This document shows positions 27,832-36,750 of a DNA stretch of 64,000 bases, one piece after another. Position 1 is the first letter of the stretch. Every line of letters begins with the position of its first letter. The notes under the pieces are model-generated. The model ran no database searches, was not told the origin of the DNA, and saw only the letters and a program-made list of their open reading frames with translations. The translations under genes and the position numbers were made by a program. This DNA is from Microbacterium sp. C7(2022) (GTDB lineage Bacteria; Actinomycetota; Actinomycetes; Actinomycetales; Microbacteriaceae): NCBI RefSeq assembly GCF_028823665.1, contig NZ_JAPEHV010000004.1, forward strand, positions 186,001 through 250,000. Reading direction: 5' to 3'.

Positions 27832-28938
27832 GTGAGCACTCCGCAGTCCCCGACGCGTCGATCGTTGCGCATGCGCGTATCTGCGACCCCGCACGACGAC
27901 CGCGAGCGTTCTCTCGAAACCCTCGCGCTCGGAATCGGCGCGGTCGCGTTCATCGTGGTCGGCCTGGTGGCGATAGTGACCTTCCGCTTCGCCGACGCGC
28001 CCATTTCGGGCCCGGGCTCGGTGGGCCAGTTCGCCGCCATCGCTTCGGGCGTGGCGGCGTTCGTCGCCTTCATCGCCGGGCGCTACGTCGTGCACGACCG
28101 CGAGGCCGGGCACACGATGACGGTGCTCGACATGATCGATGTCGTCGCACTCGCGTTCGCGCACGCCATCATCGCGCTGCTCAGTTGGACGTTGCTCTCG
28201 GTGATCCTCGAGGCAGGATTCATCGACGCGACCGTGTTTTCCCTGCCGCTGATCATCCTGTCGGCAACGGCGGGCGCGGTCACCGCGTACCTGGTGTTCT
28301 TCTCCGCCACGCACATGGACCTGCAGCTGCTCGCCATCATCCTGGCGTCCTTCCTCGCCGAGGGCGTGCTGACCGCCATGCTCACGGCGAGCGACCCGCA
28401 TTGGTGGCAAGAGAACCTCAGCGCTCTCGGAATGACCGATGACCTCTCGGCGATGACGTTCAACCTGACGCTGATCGTCGCGGGCTTCATTGTCACCACG
28501 CTCGCGCGCTACGCGACGCGCGACATCCCGACGCCGCATCCGACAGGTCTGCGCAACGTGCGGCGTTGCCTCATCGTGGTCGGTGTCTTCCTGGGCCTCG
28601 TCGGTGTCTTCACGGTCGACGAGTTCTTCGGCATCCACACCGCGGTCGCCTCGGGCATGGTCGTCGCCTTCGCGACCCTGGTATTCGGGCTGCGTTCCTG
28701 GATTCCCGCGCTCCCGAAGGCATTCACGACGCTCGGGTACGTCTTCATCGCCGTCATCGTGCTGCTGGCGATCTTCTTCGCGGTCGGCTTCTACACGCTC
28801 ACCGCGGTCGAACTCGTCGCCGGCATTTTGGTCTTCGCGTGGATCGTGCTGTTCATCCGCAATTCGGCTGCGCTTGAGAAGGATGCCCGTGACGAGCGCG
28901 CCGCGTCGGTGGCGAGCCCGCGGCAAGGCGACGCGTGA
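27832..28938 (+). CDS. Multispanning membrane protein, DUF998-like
   Basis: 368 residues from a GTG, with about ten hydrophobic segments (first LALGIGAVAFIVVGLVAIVTF, last LTAVELVAGILVFAWIVLFI) and a short charged tail. It resembles uncharacterised actinobacterial membrane proteins that I associate, not firmly, with DUF998. I see no catalytic motif. Its stop overlaps the GTG of the potassium channel gene by 4 bp, the start of a tight rightward group of four membrane-associated genes (multispanning protein, K+ channel, AI-2E family, cardiolipin synthase). Confidence 0.7.
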   Translation: MSTPQSPTRRSLRMRVSATPHDDRERSLETLALGIGAVAFIVVGLVAIVTFRFADAPISGPGSVGQFAAIASGVAAFVAFIAGRYVVHDREAGHTMTVLDMIDVVALAFAHAIIALLSWTLLSVILEAGFIDATVFSLPLIILSATAGAVTAYLVFFSATHMDLQLLAIILASFLAEGVLTAMLTASDPHWWQENLSALGMTDDLSAMTFNLTLIVAGFIVTTLARYATRDIPTPHPTGLRNVRRCLIVVGVFLGLVGVFTVDEFFGIHTAVASGMVVAFATLVFGLRSWIPALPKAFTTLGYVFIAVIVLLAIFFAVGFYTLTAVELVAGILVFAWIVLFIRNSAALEKDARDERAASVASPRQGDA

Positions 28939-29729
28939 GGGGTCTCACCGAACACCGCTGGCGTGATCTCACGCGCTGGCCGCTCATCGTGGCATCCGTC
29001 GTCTTCACGGCCCTGTACTCGTGGAAAGTTATCGCGGACTTCGACGGCGACGCGTTGCTGATCGCTCAGGTGATCTTGCTCACGACGTGGGCGGTGTTCG
29101 TTGTGGACTACCTGGTGCGCTTGTGGCTCGCGACGGATCGGCGGACGTGGTTTCGCCGGCACCTCGTGGAGTTGACGATCGTCACCCTCCCGCCGCTGCG
29201 TCCCCTGCAATTGCTGCGCGTGCTCACCATTCGCGGGCGGGGCGCGACGGTGGGCACGCAGATCCGCAGCCGGCTGGCCGTCTACGGTGCGGGTACCGTC
29301 GCGTTGCTGATCTGGATCGGCTCGTTGTCGGTGTTGGATGCTGAGCGCCCGGCGCCCGGTGCCAACATCACCAACTTCGGGGATGCCGTGTGGTGGGCAT
29401 TCGTCACCATGAGCACCGTCGGCTACGGCGACTTCTACCCCGTCACGCCGTTCGGCCGAGTCGTCGCCGTGGTGTTGATGTGCACCGCCGTCGCGGTGGT
29501 CGGCATCGTGACGGCGACCCTGTCGTCGTGGGTGATCGAGTATGCCGCGCGCGACAACGACCAGGACGAGCCGGCCACACGAGGGCAGATGCGCGCGCTG
29601 GCGCAGCAGGTGAACCGCATCGCTGAGAAGTTCGGTGCCCCGGATGAAGACATCGACGCCGACGCGGAACGCCTGCCCGATCCTGACCGACCGGGCAACA
29701 CGCGGCAGGACGGTACGCTGGCGCCGTGA
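28935..29729 (+). CDS. Potassium channel with TVGYGD filter
   Basis: 264 residues. The selectivity filter is in TMSTVGYGDFYPVT (around residue 160), between the pore helix WWAFVTMS and the last transmembrane helix. Four further helices precede it, and a positively charged segment before the pore (PLRPLQLLRVLTIRGRG) resembles a degenerate voltage-sensor-type S4. The 60-residue cytoplasmic tail is acidic and probably helical. It would form a tetrameric K+ channel in the plasma membrane. The GTG overlaps the preceding stop by 4 bp, and its own stop overlaps the next GTG by 4 bp. Confidence 0.9.
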   Translation: MRGLTEHRWRDLTRWPLIVASVVFTALYSWKVIADFDGDALLIAQVILLTTWAVFVVDYLVRLWLATDRRTWFRRHLVELTIVTLPPLRPLQLLRVLTIRGRGATVGTQIRSRLAVYGAGTVALLIWIGSLSVLDAERPAPGANITNFGDAVWWAFVTMSTVGYGDFYPVTPFGRVVAVVLMCTAVAVVGIVTATLSSWVIEYAARDNDQDEPATRGQMRALAQQVNRIAEKFGAPDEDIDADAERLPDPDRPGNTRQDGTLAP

Positions 29730-30841
29730 AACGTGCAGCCCCGACCCCTCCCGCCGCGCCCGCGCAGCCCCTTCTGTCGCCGACCGTTTCGGTGCTCCTG
29801 GGGCTTGCCGCAGCGGTGATCGCGCTGGCCGGACTGTACTTCGCGCGCGAGTTGGTCGGGCCGCTCGTGCTCGCCGCCGTTCTCGTCATCATCTGTCACC
29901 CGGTGCGCTTCCCCTTCGAACGTCGCGGGTGGCCGAGTTGGGCCGCGACGACGATGGTCATCGTGGTTGCCTACCTCATCCTCGCGGTGATGGTCGCGCT
30001 GCTGTTCTTCGCCGGAACCCAGTTCGCGCGCTTGGTCGTGGACTACGCCGACCAGCTCGAGCAGACGGTCGATGAGACGCTCGCGCTCCTGCAGTCGCTC
30101 GGCATCGAACAGCAGGCTGCCGATGGTGCGGCATCCCTCCTTGATCCATCGACGATCCTGTCGTTCGCATCCTCGCTCAGCGGCACCGTGCTGGGCGTGC
30201 TCACCGCGTTCTTCTTCCTGGTCGCCTACATCATCTTCATGGCCGCCGACGGCGCGCGTTATGCCCGCGCGGGGCAGCACTTCGGAGCATCCATCCGCCC
30301 CACCGTCACGAGGGTCACGGTCTTCAACGCGGGCGTGCGGCGGTACTACGTCGTCAACGCCACGTTCGGGGCGATCGTGGCCATCATCGACGGCCTCGCG
30401 CTGTGGGCGCTGGGCGTGCCCGCGCCGGCGGTGTGGGCGATTCTCGCGTTCGTGACGAACTTCGTCCCCAACATCGGTTTCGTGCTGGGCTTGATTCCGC
30501 CCGCGATTCTTGCGCTGGTGATCGGCGGGTGGCCGATGTTCTTCGCCGTGGTCGCGATCTACTGCGTGGTCAATGTCACGCTGCAGGTGCTCATCCAGCC
30601 GAAGTTCGTCAGTGATGCGGTGAACCTCAGCCTTACGCTCAGCTTCTTCTCCGTGATCTTCTGGACTTTCATCATCGGACCGCTGGGCGCGATCCTCTCC
30701 ATCCCGCTCACACTTTTGGTGCGGGCGCTCGTGCTTGAGGGGGATCCGAGCAAGAAGTGGCTGCGCTGGCTGTCCGGTGATGTGGATGCCGTCGATCATC
30801 CGGTGCCCACGGCGCAAGGCGACACGCCACCGGCGCGGTAG
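29726..30841 (+). CDS. AI-2E (PerM) family membrane transporter
   Basis: 371 residues with about eight transmembrane segments and the conserved family region VPAPAVWAILAFVTNFVPNIGF (residues 230-255) and PKFVSDAVNLSLTLSFFS. Characterised members export autoinducer-2 or act as Na+/H+ antiporters, so the substrate is open. A Pro/Ala-rich N-terminus precedes the first helix. It is translationally coupled to the K+ channel gene by a GTGA overlap and is 53 bp upstream of the cardiolipin synthase gene. Confidence 0.88.
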   Translation: MKRAAPTPPAAPAQPLLSPTVSVLLGLAAAVIALAGLYFARELVGPLVLAAVLVIICHPVRFPFERRGWPSWAATTMVIVVAYLILAVMVALLFFAGTQFARLVVDYADQLEQTVDETLALLQSLGIEQQAADGAASLLDPSTILSFASSLSGTVLGVLTAFFFLVAYIIFMAADGARYARAGQHFGASIRPTVTRVTVFNAGVRRYYVVNATFGAIVAIIDGLALWALGVPAPAVWAILAFVTNFVPNIGFVLGLIPPAILALVIGGWPMFFAVVAIYCVVNVTLQVLIQPKFVSDAVNLSLTLSFFSVIFWTFIIGPLGAILSIPLTLLVRALVLEGDPSKKWLRWLSGDVDAVDHPVPTAQGDTPPAR

Positions 30842-30894
30842 CGTGATCAGGCGCCGTCCACCCACGGGCGGCCGGAGAGCGGAGTAGGGCGAGC

Positions 30895-32361
30895 ATGGAT
30901 GGCGTACTGGGCACCAATCTGACCTGGATCGGCGCGTTGCTGGTGAACCTCGTAGTGGTCATCATCGCGCTGATTGTTCTGCCCAGGCGACGCAAGCCGA
31001 CCGCTGCCATGGCGTGGCTGCTGGCGATCTTCCTGTTCCCCTTCGTCGGCATCGTGCTCTATCTGCTCATCGGCAACATTCGTCTGCCGAAGAAGCGCCG
31101 CCTCGCGCAGCAGAAGATGGACGACATTATTCGTGAGCGGGCGACGGTGGGTGCCGCCGCGCTGGCGCCCGAGTGGCCGCCGCACTTCCGCACCATCGTC
31201 GAGCAGAACCACACGCTCACCCAGTTGCCGGCGCAACCGGGTAACCGTGCCGAGCTCTTCGGCGACTACGAGCAGTCGATCATCGAGATGGCGCGCGCGA
31301 TGGACTCCGCGAAGCGGTTCATCCACGTGGAGTTCTACATCGTCTCGTTCGATGACACGACGGCACCCTTCTTCGCCGCGATGGAACGCGCGGTTGCCCG
31401 CGGGGTGACGGTGAGGTTGCTCGCCGACCACGTGGCATCCCGTCGCGTCGCGAAGGCCGATGAGACCTTTGCCGAGCTCGACCGCATCGGCGTCAAATGG
31501 GAGTGGATGCTGCCGGTGATGCCCTTCAAGGGCAAGTACCAGCGGCCGGACCTGCGCAACCACCGCAAGCTGGTCGTCGTCGACGGCACGGTGGCCTTCG
31601 TCGGCTCGCAGAACCTCATCGACCGCTCCTACAACTCACCGAAGAACATCTCACGGGGTCTGAAGTGGCAAGAGCTGGTTGCGCGATTCGAGGGCCCGGT
31701 TGTTGCGTCGGTGGATGCCGTCTTCCTCACGGACTGGATGATCGAGACCGGGGAACTGCTCGAAGATGAGCACGTCGCGGCATCCGATGTTCCGGCAGTA
31801 GACGACGCGGCGCTGGTGTGCCAGCTGGTGCCGAGTGGCCCCGGCTACGACACCGAAAACAACCTGCGACTGTTCCTTTCGTTGATCCATTCGGCCAGCG
31901 AAAAGGTCATCATCACGAGTCCGTACTTCGTGCCCGATGAAGCGATGGTGTACGCGATCACCACGGCGTGCCAACGCGGACTCGAGGTGCAGCTGTTCGT
32001 GTCTGAGGTCGGCGACCAGGGTCTGGTGTACCACGCACAGCGGTCGTACTACGAGACGCTGCTCGAGGCGGGTGTGCGGATCTTCCTCTACCCCGGCCCG
32101 TTCATCCTGCACTCGAAGCACTTCTCGATCGACGAAGACGTCGCCGTGATCGGGTCGAGCAACATGGATATCCGCTCGTTCAGCCTGAACATGGAGATCT
32201 CGATGATGGTTCGCGGCGAGTCGTTCGTCGCCGACATGCGCGCCGTCGAGCAGGGGTATCGCGACATCTCCCGCGAACTCACTCTCGAGCAGTGGCGGCA
32301 GGAGCCCGCGAAGTCGACGTTCCTCGACGGCGTCGCGCGCCTCACCTCGGCTCTTAACTGA
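30895..32361 (+). CDS. cls: Cardiolipin synthase (phospholipase D family)
   Basis: 488 residues. Two N-terminal transmembrane segments (PLDc_N type) are followed by two HKD catalytic motifs: HRKLVVVDGTVAFVGSQNLI at residue 223 and HSKHFSIDEDVAVIGSSNMD at residue 406. Both histidine-lysine-aspartate triads are intact. It condenses two phosphatidylglycerol molecules (bacterial mode) to cardiolipin at the membrane. It is the last gene of the four-gene membrane group, followed by a strong bidirectional hairpin. Confidence 0.94.
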   Translation: MDGVLGTNLTWIGALLVNLVVVIIALIVLPRRRKPTAAMAWLLAIFLFPFVGIVLYLLIGNIRLPKKRRLAQQKMDDIIRERATVGAAALAPEWPPHFRTIVEQNHTLTQLPAQPGNRAELFGDYEQSIIEMARAMDSAKRFIHVEFYIVSFDDTTAPFFAAMERAVARGVTVRLLADHVASRRVAKADETFAELDRIGVKWEWMLPVMPFKGKYQRPDLRNHRKLVVVDGTVAFVGSQNLIDRSYNSPKNISRGLKWQELVARFEGPVVASVDAVFLTDWMIETGELLEDEHVAASDVPAVDDAALVCQLVPSGPGYDTENNLRLFLSLIHSASEKVIITSPYFVPDEAMVYAITTACQRGLEVQLFVSEVGDQGLVYHAQRSYYETLLEAGVRIFLYPGPFILHSKHFSIDEDVAVIGSSNMDIRSFSLNMEISMMVRGESFVADMRAVEQGYRDISRELTLEQWRQEPAKSTFLDGVARLTSALN

Positions 32362-32397
32362 CCGGGGCCAGGGCCGAAGGGCGAACAGCAGACGCAA

Positions 32398-32437
32398 CGA
32401 ACGCCGGGCGGAACCGAAGTTCCGACACCGGCGTTCG
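32398..32437. terminator. Bidirectional terminator between cls and the SHOCT gene
   Basis: CGAACGCCGG and CCGGCGTTCG form a perfect 10-bp stem, with an inner stem GGAAC/GTTCC around CGAA, between two convergent genes. Confidence 0.75.
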
Positions 32438-32458
32438 TGAGAGCGGATGCTCGGGGTT

Positions 32459-32824
32459 TCAGCCGAGGAGCTTGGCCTTCGCGGCGGCGAACTCGGCATC
32501 ATTGAGCACACCGGCGTCCTTGAGGGCTGCCAGCTTCTGAAGCTCGGCGACGACGTCCACGCCGGCGGCGGGCGCGGCCGGTGCCGGTGCGGGCGGAGCC
32601 GGCGGGGCGGCGTAGGCCTGCTGCTGGGCGACGGCATCGGCCGCGGCCTGCTGCATGGCGGCCTGCTGCTGAGCGGCCTGGTACTGCTCCTGCTCGTACT
32701 GCGACTGGGCACGGCGCTGCTGGTTGCGGGCGACGCCACCCGACACGGCGCTGGCGGTGCCAGCGACGACGGCGGTGCGTGCGGCGAGGCCGATGAGGCC
32801 CGGGCGACCGACTCGACGGATCAT
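32459..32824 (-). CDS. Small SHOCT-domain protein
   Basis: 121 residues. A hydrophobic, Ala/Gly-rich N-terminus (residues 8-32) is followed by a Gln/Ala-rich helical stretch (33-70), a Pro/Ala linker and a C-terminal SHOCT domain (ELQKLAALKDAGVLNDAEFAAAKAKLLG split over residues 94-121). SHOCT is a short module thought to mediate oligomerisation. The N-terminus could associate with the membrane. It overlaps the DUF6325 gene by 4 bp, so the two are probably translated together; this pairing recurs in actinobacteria. The role is unknown. Confidence 0.8.
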   Translation of the reverse strand: MIRRVGRPGLIGLAARTAVVAGTASAVSGGVARNQQRRAQSQYEQEQYQAAQQQAAMQQAAADAVAQQQAYAAPPAPPAPAPAAPAAGVDVVAELQKLAALKDAGVLNDAEFAAAKAKLLG

Positions 32825-33273
32825 GACTCGACTCCTTCTGCTGCGACTTCTTCTTCAACCGCATCCACGATCGCGTTGACGATCGGTGCGGGGATGCGCT
32901 CCGAGCTGAGCACGACGCCACCGGATGCGGCGAGGTTCGACGCCAGCGTGCGGGCGAAGGTCAGCTCCAGCGCGATGAGGGCGGCGGCCGAACCGGGCGG
33001 GACGAGCTCGGCGAGCTCTTCGACGTCTTCTTCGCCGGCGATGCCGATCTCTTCGAGGGCGATGTCACCGAGGCCATAGTCGGTGTCGTCGTCTTCGATC
33101 TCGACGATCGACACGTTGCCCTGGTCATCCTTCGAGATGAGCAGGAAGTCGAGGAGGCGAAGGTGCCCGCTCTCTACCGGTTCCATGAGCGCGGACATCA
33201 CGCCCGGATCCGGACGTTCACCCTCGAAACCGACGAGATACAGCTCGACGGGTCCGTACCGAAATTCGGCCAT
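32821..33273 (-). CDS. DUF6325 family protein
   Basis: A 150-residue acidic cytosolic protein that I recognise as the DUF6325 family (starting EFRYGPVELYLVGFEG, then SGHLRLLDFLLISKDDQG and VEIEDDD). It looks like an alpha/beta protein with repeated acidic loops. No enzymatic residue stands out and the function is not known. It lies upstream of, and is coupled to, the SHOCT gene. An 18-bp palindrome lies 16 bp before its start, suggesting that the pair is regulated. Confidence 0.8.
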   Translation of the reverse strand: MAEFRYGPVELYLVGFEGERPDPGVMSALMEPVESGHLRLLDFLLISKDDQGNVSIVEIEDDDTDYGLGDIALEEIGIAGEEDVEELAELVPPGSAAALIALELTFARTLASNLAASGGVVLSSERIPAPIVNAIVDAVEEEVAAEGVES

Positions 33274-33288
33274 GGTTTTCCCTTCTTC

Positions 33289-33306
33289 GGGTCAGAGTTC
33301 TGACCC
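33289..33306 (-). promoter_or_regulatory. Palindrome upstream of the DUF6325-SHOCT pair
   Basis: GGGTCAGA-GT-TCTGACCC has perfect 8-bp arms and sits 16 bp before the DUF6325 start codon. An operator is more likely than a terminator because it lies at the promoter end. Confidence 0.5.
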
Positions 33307-33376
33307 TGCGAGCGTAGCGCGCCAAGCTGACGGGGTCACCAGGAATTCGTGATGATTCCGCTGGATTTCACTCGCG

Positions 33377-33970
33377 TCACGCGGGGTCGATGCGCAGAAC
33401 GCCGGCGCTTTCGCCCACGGCGACATCGTCGACGAGGCGCACGGTGCGGGCGAGGTCATCGAGCGACCCCATCACAGTTCCGAAGCGCTCGCGGTCGCCG
33501 CACACGGCGGTCACGGTGACGAAGTGGGTGCCGGTGTCCCACGTGTAGGTCGCGAACGGGGGAGTGCGCGGGTCGGCTGGCAGCGGCATGACGAGCTTCT
33601 CGCCGACGCCCAGATGGGAGCTTCGGAACGACTCGGTGTCGTCGTACTCCATCGGCATCATCGCGCGCGCGGTGCGTGCCTGCGGCGTCGCCTCCTGTAC
33701 CTGCGCCATTGCGACGACCAGTTCGGCGTCGGCCTTCCACACCCACACCAGTACGCGTCCCGCGGCCTTGCGCAGCAGCAGCGGAGTCGCCTGACTGAGC
33801 GCCCACGCGGCTACGGCGCTGCCGGGGCGCGGGATGCCGGGTGTTGCCGTACTTCCCTGTCTCAGCAGCATCCGGATCGCGGCCTTTCGATGGCGGCGCC
33901 CGCGAAAGCCCAAAGAACCGGTTACGGGAACCCAGAGATGCGCGTCGGCGTCGGCCTGCAGTCGTGGCAT
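33377..33970 (-). CDS. Hypothetical protein
   Basis: 197 residues from the ATG at 33970; the same frame stays open far upstream but there it is antisense to the glycosyltransferase gene. The N-terminus is basic (RGRRHRKAAIRMLLRQ), the middle has a beta-rich Val/Trp segment (RVLVWVWKADAELVVAMAQV), and the C-terminus has TPPFATYTWDTGTHFVTVTA and VGESAGVLRIDPA. There is no signal peptide or membrane helix. I do not recognise the family. It is divergent from the glycosyltransferase pair. Confidence 0.65.
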   Translation of the reverse strand: MPRLQADADAHLWVPVTGSLGFRGRRHRKAAIRMLLRQGSTATPGIPRPGSAVAAWALSQATPLLLRKAAGRVLVWVWKADAELVVAMAQVQEATPQARTARAMMPMEYDDTESFRSSHLGVGEKLVMPLPADPRTPPFATYTWDTGTHFVTVTAVCGDRERFGTVMGSLDDLARTVRLVDDVAVGESAGVLRIDPA

Positions 33971-34090
33971 GAATCCAGGGTACGCAGGGCGATGCTCCCG
34001 AGCCTGAGAAGGGGCCTCAGGTACAGTGGATGCCGCGTCTCGGCCACCCCGCGAGGCGCGACCCGCCGCACAGACAGGCCCGAAACCTCC

Positions 34091-35308
34091 GTGACCGAAC
34101 CCGCGACGCCAGACGACTCCGCCGCCGACGCCGTGAGCCCGCGACCACTGAAAATCCTGATCGGGGCCGATACGTTCCTGCCCCACGTGAACGGTGCTGC
34201 GCGCTTCGCCGAGCGACTCGCCGCCGGCCTGGTCGAGCGCGGGCACGATGTGCACGTCGAAGCGCCGAGTGCTACCCACTCGCACCACGGAACGTTCGTG
34301 GAGACGATCGAGGGTCAGCCGGTCACGATGCACCGCATACCGGCGTGGCGCTACCTTCCCCATGACTGGCTGACGTTCGTTCTGCCGTGGATGTCGAAGC
34401 ACTACGCGCGGCGCGTGCTCGATGAGGTGCAGCCCGACGTCGTGCACATCCAGTCGCACATCGTGATCGGGCGAGGCCTGTCGCGCGAGGCGGCCAAGCG
34501 CGGCATCCCGATCATTGCGACCAACCATGTGATGCCCGAGAACGTCCTCGACTTCACGACCCTGCCCGACTTCCTCAACCGCATCGTTTTGAAACTCGCG
34601 TGGGCTGACGCTGAGCGCACCTTCCGCTTGACGAAGGCCGTCACCACCCCCACCCGACGCGCGGCGGACTTTCTCGAGTCCACGATCGACATCACCGGGG
34701 TCGTTCCGATCAGTTGCGGGCTCCGTGCCAGCAACTACACCGCCGACCTCACCCCGCGCGACGGGAACCGGCTTGTGTTCGTGGGTCGCTTGACGACCGA
34801 GAAGCAGATCGACGTGGTGCTGCGTGCGATGACGCTGCTCGACCCCGCGCTCGAGGTGAGCTTCGACATCGTCGGCCAGGGCGATCAACGTCGAAATCTC
34901 GAATTGCTCGCCGAGCAACTCGGCATCAGTGGCCGTGTCCGGTTCCATGGGCACACCACCGATGACGAGCTGCGTGGCTTCCTCACGAACGCGAGCATGT
35001 TCGTCATCGCCTCGATCGCCGAGCTGCAGTCGATCGCGACGATGGAGGCGATGGCATCGGGTCTGCCGGTCGTCGCCGCCGATGCCGTTGCGCTGCCGCA
35101 CCTGGTGCACGACGGAGAGAACGGCTACCTGTTCGAGCCCGGCAACGCCGAGGATCTCGCCGCGAAGATCACCACGGTGCTCACGCAGACGCCCGATGAG
35201 CGCGTGCGCATGCAGAAAGCGTCGCTCGACGGAGTCAAGGTGCACGACATCGCGCGCACGCTCAACACGTTCGAAGCGCTGTATCGCGGCGAGCCGATCC
35301 CGGAGTAG
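34091..35308 (+). CDS. Glycosyltransferase family 4
   Basis: 405 residues from the GTG at 34091. The N-terminal Rossmann half has ILIGADTFLPHVNGAARFAE and GHDVHVEAPS; the C-terminal half has FVGRLTTEKQIDVVLRAM and the donor-binding EX7E region IAELQSIATMEAMASGLPVV. It is a retaining GT-B enzyme. It resembles actinobacterial lipid glycosyltransferases that act on diacylglycerol or phosphatidylinositol, which would put it at the inner membrane face, but the acceptor is not determined. It is followed after 3 bp by a second GT4 gene. Confidence 0.88.
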   Translation: MTEPATPDDSAADAVSPRPLKILIGADTFLPHVNGAARFAERLAAGLVERGHDVHVEAPSATHSHHGTFVETIEGQPVTMHRIPAWRYLPHDWLTFVLPWMSKHYARRVLDEVQPDVVHIQSHIVIGRGLSREAAKRGIPIIATNHVMPENVLDFTTLPDFLNRIVLKLAWADAERTFRLTKAVTTPTRRAADFLESTIDITGVVPISCGLRASNYTADLTPRDGNRLVFVGRLTTEKQIDVVLRAMTLLDPALEVSFDIVGQGDQRRNLELLAEQLGISGRVRFHGHTTDDELRGFLTNASMFVIASIAELQSIATMEAMASGLPVVAADAVALPHLVHDGENGYLFEPGNAEDLAAKITTVLTQTPDERVRMQKASLDGVKVHDIARTLNTFEALYRGEPIPE

Positions 35309-35311
35309 CCG

Positions 35312-36520
35312 ATGCACATCGCGATGTTCGCCGATCAGCACCTCGAGTCCCTCGGCGGCGCACAGGTGTCGATGCGACTGCAGAAGCGGTTTCTCGAGCT
35401 CGCCGGCCACACGGTGACCGTCGTGGCGCCGGCAATGCACGGTACGCGGGAGGCGGCATCCGACCCGGCGTATCTTGACATGCCGTCGATGCCGATCACT
35501 CTCGACCGCGAGTATTCGCTCACGTGGCCCGGTGCGCGCACGGATCAGTGGGTGGATGCCGCGTTCTCGGCGCTCCCGCCGGTAGACGTGGTTCACGTGC
35601 AGGCGGATTTCTGGGGCGCCTTCATCGGCCACCGTTTCGCCCGGCGGCATGCGCTGCCGGTCGTGCACACCATGCACAACCGCGTCGACGTGGGAATCGA
35701 ACACACCGCTCCCTTCCCGTCACTTGTGTTGCGTGCTCTGAACGCGTGGCAGGGGCGCGTGCTTGGGTCGAGCCCCGACCGGGTGCCCGGCGGGCGTGAC
35801 GGCTGGTCGTTCCTTGCGCGATTCGCTGCTCGATCGGATGCCGTCACCGCACCCTCCTCTCACTTCGCACGTCGGCTCGAGGCGCACGGCGCCGTGCCGG
35901 CGTCGGGCTCCGTCGACGTCATCTGGAACGGTATCGACGACGCGGTGCTCGACGAGGTGCTCGCCGAACCCGCGGTCGGTGCTTTAGGCGAAGCCCGGCG
36001 TCCGAAGTTCGTGTGGCTCGGGCGTATGAGTCCCGAAAAGCGCCTGCTGCCGTTCCTCGAGGCGCTGGCGCAATCGGGCGTTGTGGCCGACGTCGGGGTG
36101 ATCGGGGGCGGCGGGCAGCTGCGCGCGGCGCGCCGACTCATCGAGAAGCGCCAGCCCGTGGCATCCGTCACCTTCGCCGGCAGGCTCCCGTACGTCGAGA
36201 CCCTGCGCCGCATCGCCGCGGCCGACGCGGTCGTGCAGACATCGATCGGCTTCGAGACGCAGGGGATGACGATTTTCGAGGCGGCATCGCTGGGGACGCC
36301 GTCGATCGTGTCGGACCCCGACCTCGCAGGCGAGCTCGGCTCGGGCCTGTGGCCCGTCGCCGACGATTCCGTGGCGGCGCTCGCCGACTCGTTGCTGCGC
36401 GCCGCGGCCGACATCACCGCGGGGGAAGCCCCCGCCGTCGACCCCGGGGTGCGCGAGGCGTTCCGGCAGTCTTCACGCACGGCCGCCATGGTCGAGGTCT
36501 ACCAGCGCGTGACCGCGTAG
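35312..36520 (+). CDS. Glycosyltransferase family 4 (second)
   Basis: A 402-residue GT-B enzyme with an N-terminal MFADQHLESLGGAQVSMRLQ and a nucleotide-sugar half with FVWLGRMSPEKRLLPFLEAL and GFETQGMTIFEAASLGTP, where an EX7E-like pattern is recognisable but less canonical. It starts three bases after the stop of the previous GT4 gene, so the two probably act in one glycolipid or surface-glycan pathway. No transporter or polymerase is adjacent, which favours glycolipid synthesis over polysaccharide export. This is inference from context. Confidence 0.85.
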   Translation: MHIAMFADQHLESLGGAQVSMRLQKRFLELAGHTVTVVAPAMHGTREAASDPAYLDMPSMPITLDREYSLTWPGARTDQWVDAAFSALPPVDVVHVQADFWGAFIGHRFARRHALPVVHTMHNRVDVGIEHTAPFPSLVLRALNAWQGRVLGSSPDRVPGGRDGWSFLARFAARSDAVTAPSSHFARRLEAHGAVPASGSVDVIWNGIDDAVLDEVLAEPAVGALGEARRPKFVWLGRMSPEKRLLPFLEALAQSGVVADVGVIGGGGQLRAARRLIEKRQPVASVTFAGRLPYVETLRRIAAADAVVQTSIGFETQGMTIFEAASLGTPSIVSDPDLAGELGSGLWPVADDSVAALADSLLRAAADITAGEAPAVDPGVREAFRQSSRTAAMVEVYQRVTA

Positions 36521-36560
36521 CGCGAGGCGCCCGGGCCGTGGTCCGCCGCCGGTTCGCGGG

Positions 36561-36677
36561 TTAGGGAAGTCGCGTGCGGTCCATCGGGACGCGGCGGTAT
36601 CCGTCGCGCGCCAGGGCGACGATCGTGGACGCGAGGGCGGCCACCGACAGCGCCGCGGTGAAGATGAGGATCAGCAT
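36561..36677 (-). CDS. 38-residue single-span membrane peptide
   Basis: MLILIFTAALSVAALASTIV is one hydrophobic helix, followed by a short charged tail with ARDGYRRVPMDRTRLP. The composition (a single membrane span plus Arg-rich cytoplasmic end) is that of a real small membrane protein rather than chance. The ATG at 36677 has no good Shine-Dalgarno; an upstream in-frame ATG at 36764 would run through the palindromes. It diverges from the GlxA-type regulator and shares its operator region. Confidence 0.5.
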   Translation of the reverse strand: MLILIFTAALSVAALASTIVALARDGYRRVPMDRTRLP

Positions 36678-36704
36678 GGCAGAAACGCTACGCTTGGCGT
36701 TCTC

Positions 36705-36750
36705 CTGCCACGAGTGGCAGAATGGCCACGATTCATTCGAAAACTGCCAC
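36705..36750. promoter_or_regulatory. Operator region between the small peptide and the GlxA-type regulator
   Basis: Perfect palindrome CTGCCAC-GA-GTGGCAG (36705-36720), followed by related half sites TGGCCAC (36723-36729) and CTGCCAC (36744-36750), in a short AT-richer divergent gap. The array of half sites suits an AraC-type regulator, most simply the one encoded at 36792. Confidence 0.6.

Noticed and set aside
33971..35704. Upstream extension of the hypothetical gene at 33377 to a 775-residue protein
   Set aside because: The extension is antisense to a convincing GT4 gene and reads as Arg/His-rich noise; the ATG at 33970 is the sensible start.
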